Assembly: GCA_006226895.1 (NCBI GenBank)
Contig: SBFN01000076.1
Location: forward strand, 1-13,549
From: Deltaproteobacteria bacterium
GTDB taxonomy: Bacteria > Desulfobacterota > Desulfuromonadia > Desulfuromonadales > BM103
Direction of reading: 5' to 3'
Length of the DNA: 13,549 bases
Shown here: positions 7,761 to 13,549 of the stretch, piece after piece
How the letters are laid out: every line of letters begins with the position of its first letter
Position numbering within the stretch: position 1 is the first letter of the stretch
Translations under genes and position numbers: made by a program
Notes under the pieces: generated by a model
What the model was told of the DNA's origin: nothing
The model's database searches: none
What the model saw: only the letters and a program-made list of their open reading frames with translations

Positions 7761-7864
7761 ACGCGGAGGCGCGAAGATGCAGAGAAACGATAGCGACTGA
7801 AACAATCCCTTGGTTTTTTGGACTTCTCCTTCGCTTATTACCGCCTTTCATTGCGACTTTGCGT
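7761..7864. repeat. Degenerate inverted repeat with 8-base units, era-galE gap
   Basis: The left arm (7761-7784) is three 8-base units, ACGCGGAG, GCGCGAAG and ATGCAGAG. The right arm (7841-7864) read on the minus strand starts with ACGCAAAG and TCGCAATG and is a diverged copy in inverted orientation. The arms are about 56 bases apart. The pairing is imperfect, so the shared unit pattern is stronger evidence than any predicted hairpin. A related right arm occurs at 13134-13164. Confidence 0.5.
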
Positions 7865-7882
7865 TACGCTTATATTCTTTAG

Positions 7883-8996
<1,114 letters not shown>

Positions 8997-9005
8997 GAGC
9001 TCAAA

Positions 9006-10340
9006 ATGAAACTTGCTGTTGTTGGAACCGGCTATGTTGGTCTTGTCACTGGTGCCTGTTTTGCTGAAATGGGTCACAGGGTAACCTGTGTCGATATTGA
9101 TGCAGAAAAAGTGGCCAAGCTCAAAGAAGGCTGTATCCCGATTTACGAACCGGGCCTGAAGCCGATCGTGCTGCGGAATCATGAGGAAGGCCGGCTGCAC
9201 TTTACCACGTCGCTTGCCGACGCGATGGTGGATACGGAGATCGTCTTCATCGCTGTGGGAACGCCTCCTGGTGAAGATGGCTCTGCTGATTTAAAGTATG
9301 TCATCGGAGTCGCCGATGAGATCGGCACCAACCTTTCCGAATATGCTGTTGTTGTGACCAAATCAACCGTTCCGGTGGGTACCGCGGAAAAGGTTGATGC
9401 TGCAGTCAGACAGGCTCTCGACAAGAGCGGGGCCGATGTCCCTTTTGATGTTGTCAGCAACCCAGAGTTTCTGAAAGAAGGCGCCGCAGTTGAAGATTTT
9501 ATGAAACCTGACCGTATCGTGGTTGGTGTGTCATCTGATCGTTCACGCGAAGTCATGCGCGAGCTTTACAAGGATTTCAGTCGTAACCACGATCGTATCC
9601 TCTTTATGGGTGTCAAAGACGCTGAAATGACTAAGTACGCCGGCAACGCCATGCTGGCAACCAAAATCTCTTTTATGAATGAAGTTGCCAATCTCTGTGA
9701 TCGGCTCGGTGTCGATGTCGAGAACGTTCGCCTTGGTATCGGTTCCGACAGCCGTATCGGTTATTCTTTCATCTATCCCGGTTGTGGCTACGGTGGTTCC
9801 TGTTTCCCTAAAGATGTCCGGGCCCTCATTCATACGGCCGGTGAGAACGATTATAAGTCATTAGTTCTCCAGGCTGTTCATGAGCGTAACGAGGATCAGA
9901 AGCACGTCCTGTTCAGAAAGATAACGGCCCGGTTCGGTGAAGATCTTAGCGGCCTCACTTTCGGGATGTGGGGTGTAGCCTTCAAGCCCGGTACCGATGA
10001 CATCCGCGAAGCTCCGGCGGTCGTTCTCATGGAAGAGCTTCTCGCTGCTGGTGCACGGGTGAAAGCTTATGATCCTGAAGCACTTGAAGCCGCCCGCAAC
10101 GAATTGCCTGGACAATGGTTTGCAAATGGAGCCGTCACGTTGGTTCGTCACCAGTACGAAGCTCTTGAAGACGTCGATGCCATGGCCCTTGTGACCGAGT
10201 GGAAGCCGTTCCGCCATCCTGATCTCCGGGCGATGAAAGAGATGATGAAGCAGTTGGTTGTTTTCGATGGTCGTAATCAATACGACCCGCAGAGCCTGAA
10301 AGATGAGGGCTTCGAATATTTCGGCATAGGTCGCAGGTGA
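9006..10340 (+). CDS. ugd: UDP-glucose 6-dehydrogenase
   Basis: Oxidises UDP-glucose to UDP-glucuronate with two NAD+, feeding capsule, exopolysaccharide or lipid A sugar pathways. The 444 residues show the N-terminal Rossmann motif VGTGYVGL at 6-13 with the acidic D30 after the second strand, FIAVGTPPGEDG at 81-92, TKSTVPVGT at 118-126, NPEFLKEG at 152-159, YAGNAMLATKISF at 211-223 (catalytic lysine K220), and the catalytic cysteine C266 in GYGGSCFPKD. A C-terminal UDP-binding domain begins near residue 320 with WGVAFKPGTDDIREAP. GGAG at 8996-8999 sits six bases before the ATG and directly after the repeat arm, so a hairpin could affect its translation. Stop is TGA. Pairing with galE supports nucleotide-sugar supply. 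Confidence 0.97.
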   Translation: MKLAVVGTGYVGLVTGACFAEMGHRVTCVDIDAEKVAKLKEGCIPIYEPGLKPIVLRNHEEGRLHFTTSLADAMVDTEIVFIAVGTPPGEDGSADLKYVIGVADEIGTNLSEYAVVVTKSTVPVGTAEKVDAAVRQALDKSGADVPFDVVSNPEFLKEGAAVEDFMKPDRIVVGVSSDRSREVMRELYKDFSRNHDRILFMGVKDAEMTKYAGNAMLATKISFMNEVANLCDRLGVDVENVRLGIGSDSRIGYSFIYPGCGYGGSCFPKDVRALIHTAGENDYKSLVLQAVHERNEDQKHVLFRKITARFGEDLSGLTFGMWGVAFKPGTDDIREAPAVVLMEELLAAGARVKAYDPEALEAARNELPGQWFANGAVTLVRHQYEALEDVDAMALVTEWKPFRHPDLRAMKEMMKQLVVFDGRNQYDPQSLKDEGFEYFGIGRR

Positions 10341-10422
10341 AATTGGTAAACTAAGTTATGGCGTATTTCTCGATGTTCAGTTATAACCTATTAGAATTAA
10401 TCTGTTTTTGACCTATTTATTC

Positions 10423-10428
10423 AGGAGA
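10423..10428 (+). promoter_or_regulatory. Ribosome binding site that fixes a TTG start
   Basis: AGGAGA ends five bases before TTG at 10434-10436. No in-frame ATG is available before residue 101, well inside the conserved domain, so this site decides the TTG start. In the same 93-base AT-rich gap, TAGAAT (10392-10397) is a -10 candidate without a convincing -35 box. Confidence 0.7.
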
Positions 10429-10433
10429 TTGTT

Positions 10434-11198
10434 TTGACCAAGAATCTCAAGCTTGGAGAAATCCTCAAGCAGGCAGGGATTATCGATGATTTCCAGCTGA
10501 ATTCGGCTTTGTCTTACCAACGCCACTGGGGAGGGCGTTTCGGTGAGTCACTCATAAAGCTCGGTTATCTCACTGAAGATAAGCTGCAGGGCTTTCTCGC
10601 CCGACAATTCGACCTTCCGCTGATAGAACTTCTCGGGCGAAAAATCCCCGAGGATGTTCTGGCTTACATTCCTCAGGAAAAAGCCCGCGAGCTTCATGTT
10701 CTGCCGGTCGAGCGAAGAGAAATAAGCGGTAGCATGCACCTTGTCGTCGCGATGACTGATCCGACCAATCTTATGGTGACAGATTCACTGCAATTCATGA
10801 CGGGGTGCCGTATCAAACCGGCGCTTGCTTCGGATGAAGCGATCACCTTTGCCATAGATAAATATTATGGATCCGAGGTGGATGAACAGGAAGAACTCGA
10901 TTTAGCGCTGAAGGATCTTGCCGAGCCTCCTAAACCGGTACAACCTGCACAACCCGTAGTTTCTGTAGCTCCTGTAATGTCGATCCCGAAACCTGAGCCG
11001 GAACCTGAGCCAGAACCGGAACCGGAGTCGGAGCTGGAGTCTGCACCCGCACCGATTGTACCGCCTGCCGCGCCTGCGCCTGATATGGGGCACTACATGG
11101 TGGCTCTGAAGAAACTTGAAGATCGTTATGAGAACCTCGTCAGCATTCTTCTTGATCGCGATTTAATCAGTCCTGAAGATCTGGACGAGTTGATGTGA
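10434..11198 (+). CDS. Stand-alone MshEN/GspE N-terminal domain protein
   Basis: The first 145 or so residues match the MshEN (T2SSE_N) domain found at the front of GspE/PilB-type ATPases, which in several proteins binds cyclic-di-GMP. Two consecutive copies of the LG...L...G...L...L...Q motif are visible: K6-L7-G8 to Q29 and R35-F36-G37 to Q58. No Walker A, Walker B or other ATPase motif follows, so the secretion ATPase part is absent. Residues about 164-218 form a proline-rich linker with a PE dipeptide run near 187-198. A C-terminal segment at 219-254 (KKLEDRYENL through SPEDLDEL) is predicted helical. Start is TTG behind AGGAGA. The gene ends 18 bases before the permease gene. It could be a cyclic-di-GMP receptor or adaptor; binding is inferred from the motif only. 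Confidence 0.82.
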   Translation: MTKNLKLGEILKQAGIIDDFQLNSALSYQRHWGGRFGESLIKLGYLTEDKLQGFLARQFDLPLIELLGRKIPEDVLAYIPQEKARELHVLPVERREISGSMHLVVAMTDPTNLMVTDSLQFMTGCRIKPALASDEAITFAIDKYYGSEVDEQEELDLALKDLAEPPKPVQPAQPVVSVAPVMSIPKPEPEPEPEPEPESELESAPAPIVPPAAPAPDMGHYMVALKKLEDRYENLVSILLDRDLISPEDLDELM

Positions 11199-11216
11199 TG
11201 CATCCCAGAGGTTGTA

Positions 11217-12059
11217 ATGTCCAATTTTTTTCGTGAAGTTCTCTGGCAGCGCTTAAGGCGCAACCGCATGGCCATGACTGGCGCAGCTATTGTGCTGGCT
11301 ATGTTTATTCTCGCCATTCTAGCGCCGGCTATTGGCCGTGACCCGGGCGCTATAGACATTGCCCACAGATTGCAGCCACCTGGCCTCGCTTATCCCCTCG
11401 GTACCGACGACCTTGGTCGAGACGTTCTGGTCCGCATCCTTTATGGTGCAAGAATCTCACTGTTAGTCGGTTTCGTGGCTGTCGGTATCGCCACCTTTAT
11501 CGGTGTCCTGCTTGGCGCAATGGCTGGTTATTACGGTCGCTGGATCGACGCATTAATTATGCGTTTTGTCGATATCATGCTCTGCTTCCCGACCTTCTTC
11601 CTGATTCTTGCGGTTATTGCCTTCCTTAAGCCGTCCATCTGGAACATCATGATTATCATCGGCTTGACCAGCTGGATGGGGGTTGCACGACTGGTGCGCG
11701 CTGAATTCCTTTCCCTGCGTGAACGTGATTTTGTTCTTGCGGCACGAGCGATAGGGGCAAAAGATGCCAGGATCATATTTCGTCACATCCTCCCCAATGC
11801 GATTTCTCCCGTACTGGTCTCAGCAACACTTGGTGTCGCAGGTGCTATCCTTACAGAGAGCGCACTCTCTTTTCTCGGTATTGGTGTGCAGCCGCCAACT
11901 CCATCATGGGGCAACATGCTTATTTCCGGTAAACAGACCCTCGGCACAGCCTGGTGGCTCTCCGTTTTCCCCGGCATGGCGATTCTGATTACAGTGCTTG
12001 GTTACAACCTCCTGGGTGAGGGGCTTCGCGACGCTATGGACCCGAGGATAAAGGATTAG
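11217..12059 (+). CDS. DppC/OppC-type ABC transporter permease
   Basis: Inner-membrane permease of the dipeptide/oligopeptide/nickel ABC transporter family (BPD_transp_1 fold). The 280 residues are typical of DppC/OppC proteins. An N-terminal basic stretch and first membrane segment (about 20-39) are followed by the family motif LGTDDLGRDVLVRILYGARIS at 61-81, then membrane segments near 82-104, 117-137, 142-157, 197-221 and 246-266. The ATPase-docking EAA loop lies at about 163-194 (EFLSLRERDFVLAARAIGA... HILPN). AGAGG at 11207-11211 precedes the ATG. A DppB-type partner permease, binding protein and ATPases normally sit alongside, but none is in the window, and both neighbours are unrelated. 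Substrate cannot be told from sequence. The frame is intact, so it is not an obvious pseudogene. Confidence 0.93.
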   Translation: MSNFFREVLWQRLRRNRMAMTGAAIVLAMFILAILAPAIGRDPGAIDIAHRLQPPGLAYPLGTDDLGRDVLVRILYGARISLLVGFVAVGIATFIGVLLGAMAGYYGRWIDALIMRFVDIMLCFPTFFLILAVIAFLKPSIWNIMIIIGLTSWMGVARLVRAEFLSLRERDFVLAARAIGAKDARIIFRHILPNAISPVLVSATLGVAGAILTESALSFLGIGVQPPTPSWGNMLISGKQTLGTAWWLSVFPGMAILITVLGYNLLGEGLRDAMDPRIKD

Positions 12060-12071
12060 TTTTTATGCGTT

Positions 12072-12124
12072 AAGTTGTAAGGTGTAAGATTAAAGCCCAG
12101 CCCCCGATGCCCGACACCTTTTTT
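12072..12124 (+). terminator. Repeat-derived inverted repeat followed by a T-run (possible terminator)
   Basis: AAGGTGT (12079-12085) pairs perfectly with ACACCTT (12114-12120), and the stem runs into six Ts (12119-12124). The loop is 28 bases, long for an intrinsic terminator. The left side has a 7-base period (AAGTTGT, AAGGTGT, AAGATTA) and the right side continues it (CCCGATG, CCCGACA), like the other intergenic repeats here. It lies 12 bases after the permease stop, so a terminator role is plausible but unproven. Confidence 0.4.
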
Positions 12125-12141
12125 GCCCCAGGAATTCTTCA

Positions 12142-12573
12142 ATGAACGAGCGCAACTTTTCTACATACTCACCCTCAGACCTTATCGTCGCCCGCAGCGA
12201 AGCCTTCGCGCGAGGTGATTTCGGTTTTATCTTCGACAGCTACCATTCTGAATCAAACTTTCGTCGTCAGTTTCCTGATCGTGATGATTATCTTGAATTC
12301 GGTAAGGTTAGCCTGGGAGCGGATTATGAGATAACCCGTTGTCAGATTCTGCAGGAACAGGAGAGTGCTGACGAGGGCCAGGTTATCTTTCTCATGGAGA
12401 TGAAAGTGCAGGGGGCCGTGCAGCAATTTGTTGAACTCGCCTGGCTACATCGTGAAGAGAATTCCTGGCGATATCATCGCGGACAAAAGGTGACGCAGGA
12501 TGAATTCCCCGAAGATCCGCAATCACTGAGCTTTGCCGACTTCGCCAAGCGTGATCCCTCAACGATTTTCTAA
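12142..12573 (+). CDS. YchJ middle-domain-like small protein (NTF2-like fold)
   Basis: A 143-residue soluble protein resembling the central domain of YchJ (UPF0225), predicted NTF2-like. The recognisable parts are the N-terminal SPSDLIVARSEAFARGDFGFI at about 10-30, matching the PxxLMRSRYxAYxxGDxxYL pattern, and the C-terminal FVELAWLHREENSWRYHRG at 96-114, matching the family SxFxRExxxWxYxxG pattern. The cysteine-rich SEC-C zinc motifs that bracket this domain in full YchJ are absent; its only cysteine is C67. Function is unknown for the family. AGGA lies about ten bases before the ATG. The WbuC-like gene follows after 11 bases, so the two are probably one operon. Confidence 0.75.
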   Translation: MNERNFSTYSPSDLIVARSEAFARGDFGFIFDSYHSESNFRRQFPDRDDYLEFGKVSLGADYEITRCQILQEQESADEGQVIFLMEMKVQGAVQQFVELAWLHREENSWRYHRGQKVTQDEFPEDPQSLSFADFAKRDPSTIF

Positions 12574-12584
12574 AGAGGTGGCAA

Positions 12585-13073
12585 ATGAAAATCATCAGCC
12601 AAAAGGTTCTCGATCAATTAAGTCTCGAAGCGTCGGGATCAGCGCGCCTGAGAAAGAACCTCAATCTGCATGATGACTACGCCGATCCTTGTCAACGGCT
12701 CTTCATTGCCATGGAACCCGGCACCTACATCCGCCCGCATCGTCACACCGATCCACCGAAACCCGAATGCTTCATGGCTGTACGCGGCAAGCTGGCGCTG
12801 GTTGTTTTTGATGACGACGGCGAGGTCAAGCAGGTTCTCTCTTTCGGCGATGGCTGCGATACCTTGGCGATCGACCTGCCAGCCGGGGAGTGGCATTCGA
12901 TCTTTGTTGTTGAGCCTGGCAGCATCTTCTTTGAAACCAAACCTGGCCCTTATGTGGCCATGTCCGATAAAGATTTCGCCCCCTGGGCTCCAGAGGAAAA
13001 CTCCCCGGAGGTTGGTTCTTATCTTTCTGTTTTGGCTGAAATTGTCCTAAAGAAAGAATCAGGGAGCTTTTAA
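12585..13073 (+). CDS. WbuC-type cupin metalloprotein
   Basis: Single-domain cupin of 162 residues that resembles the WbuC family, whose members are often encoded in O-antigen or other polysaccharide clusters. Their enzymatic role is not established. The metal-binding motif RPHRHTDPPKPE spans 50-61 with predicted ligands H52, H54 and E61, and the fourth histidine is H104 in PAGEWHSI. Before it are a short helical N-terminal arm and the FIAMEPGTYI strand. AGAGGTGG is just upstream of the ATG, and the gap from the previous gene is 11 bases. The TAA stop overlaps the first 8-base unit of an intergenic repeat. Occurrence near galE and ugd fits a polysaccharide link, but the genes between are unrelated. 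Confidence 0.82.
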   Translation: MKIISQKVLDQLSLEASGSARLRKNLNLHDDYADPCQRLFIAMEPGTYIRPHRHTDPPKPECFMAVRGKLALVVFDDDGEVKQVLSFGDGCDTLAIDLPAGEWHSIFVVEPGSIFFETKPGPYVAMSDKDFAPWAPEENSPEVGSYLSVLAEIVLKKESGSF

Positions 13074-13164
13074 CGCAATGACGCTATGGAAAGGCTAGAG
13101 GTACAAAGGTTAATCCCTCAGTGAAAAAGTTACCCTTTGCGCCCTTTCATTCTCTTTGCGTCCC
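13073..13164. repeat. Degenerate inverted repeat with 8-base units, cupin-mutM gap
   Basis: The left arm begins in the cupin stop codon with ACGCAATG and ACGCTATG (13073-13088) and continues with AAAGG-containing units to 13112. The right arm at 13134-13164 read on the minus strand starts ACGCAAAG and contains AATGAAAGG, as does the right arm of the era-galE repeat. A nested hairpin pairs 13104-13113 with 13130-13139 at nine of ten positions around a 16-base loop. The rest of the gap to 13235 holds one DnaA-box-like word at 13211-13219 and no clear promoter. Confidence 0.5.
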
Positions 13165-13210
13165 TGGTGTAAATGTTAGAGCTTTGCCGATATTGTTACA
13201 TCACCTCTTT

Positions 13211-13219
13211 TTATCCACA
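13211..13219 (+). promoter_or_regulatory. Perfect match to the DnaA box consensus
   Basis: TTATCCACA is identical to the high-affinity E. coli DnaA box and lies 16 bases before the mutM start. It is single, and a chance match in a window this long is not rare, so regulation of mutM by DnaA is only a possibility. Confidence 0.3.
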
Positions 13220-13235
13220 TGCGTTACACTAACTT

Positions 13236-13549
13236 ATGCCTGAACTTCCAGAAGTAGAAACGACCCGCCGCGGCATTGAACCGCTGGTTGCCAACAAGGT
13301 CGTCGCGCGGGTTCTTATTTATAACGGGTCCTTGCGATGGCCTGTCCCCCGGGAAATGATAAGCCTCTTGCCTGGCCAGAGAATAGTTGGAGTTGGCCGG
13401 CGTTCCAAGTACCTGCTTTGTGCCTTCTCGTCCGGCACCATGATCGTCCACCTTGGCATGACCGGACATCTGCGGGTCGAATCCATGCAAACAGAAAAAC
13501 GTAAGCATGACCATGTCGAAATCATTTTTACCGATGGCACCGCCTTGCG
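13236..13549 (+). CDS. mutM: Formamidopyrimidine-DNA glycosylase, N-terminal part (3' end beyond window)
   Basis: Base-excision repair enzyme that removes 8-oxoguanine and formamidopyrimidines and cleaves the abasic site. The window contains 104 codons of an expected 270 or so. The N-terminus MPELPEVETTRRGI is diagnostic, giving the catalytic P2 and E3 after removal of the initiator methionine. K58 in GRRSKYLL corresponds to the conserved beta-turn lysine, and IVHLGMTGHL at 70-79 carries the DNA-inserting methionine. HDHVEIIF at 91-98 is the next conserved strand. The zinc finger lies beyond the window end. The ATG at 13236 is certain from the motif, although no Shine-Dalgarno is visible upstream. 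Confidence 0.96.
   Translation, partial: MPELPEVETTRRGIEPLVANKVVARVLIYNGSLRWPVPREMISLLPGQRIVGVGRRSKYLLCAFSSGTMIVHLGMTGHLRVESMQTEKRKHDHVEIIFTDGTAL

Noticed and set aside
10902..11093. Open frame opposite the MshEN gene encoding an arginine-rich peptide
   Set aside because: It is the complement of the proline/glutamate linker; its composition is fully explained by that low-complexity segment.
11217..12059. Permease as a pseudogene
   Set aside because: The frame is full length with all family motifs and a good ribosome binding site; only its partners are missing from view.
13211..13219. Replication origin suggested by a DnaA box
   Set aside because: Only one box, no cluster, no AT-rich unwinding element and no dnaA or dnaN gene nearby.

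Overview
The window looks like ordinary chromosome from a Gram-negative bacterium, most probably of the Desulfuromonadales/Geobacterales (former Deltaproteobacteria). That placement is inferred from gene content and order (tmk-holB-ricT-metG-tatD beside rnc-radical SAM-era), the protein sequences, a mid-50s GC impression and the style of the intergenic repeats. No database search was possible.

Left part, minus strand (1-4868): a compact housekeeping operon read right to left as tmk (thymidylate kinase), holB (DNA polymerase III delta prime), ricT (PSP1/YaaT protein with an unusual basic repeat tail), metG (short-form methionyl-tRNA synthetase) and tatD (TatD-family nuclease, cut by the window edge). 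Genes overlap or lie 2-10 bases apart, except for a 91-base gap before tatD that holds an inverted repeat. A 245-base divergent region (4869-5113) separates this operon from a plus-strand operon.

Middle, plus strand (5114-7730): rnc (RNase III), an Elp3-like radical SAM protein without an acetyltransferase domain, and era (ribosome-assembly GTPase). Stop and start codons overlap throughout, so the three are probably translationally coupled and serve RNA processing and ribosome maturation.

Right part, plus strand (7904-13549): looser, mostly single genes. galE and ugd make UDP-galactose and UDP-glucuronate for surface polysaccharide. They are followed by a stand-alone MshEN-domain protein (candidate cyclic-di-GMP binder), a DppC/OppC-type ABC permease with no partner genes in view, a small protein like the YchJ middle domain, a WbuC-type cupin, and the start of mutM/fpg.

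The main unexplained structure is in the gaps. Five intergenic regions carry imperfect inverted repeats whose arms are degenerate tandem arrays of 7- or 8-base units. In galE the repeat supplies the last codons and the stop. I see no CRISPR array, tRNA, rRNA, insertion sequence, prophage or defence system. The best leads are the repeat family, the RicT tail and the MshEN protein, not a new multigene system.
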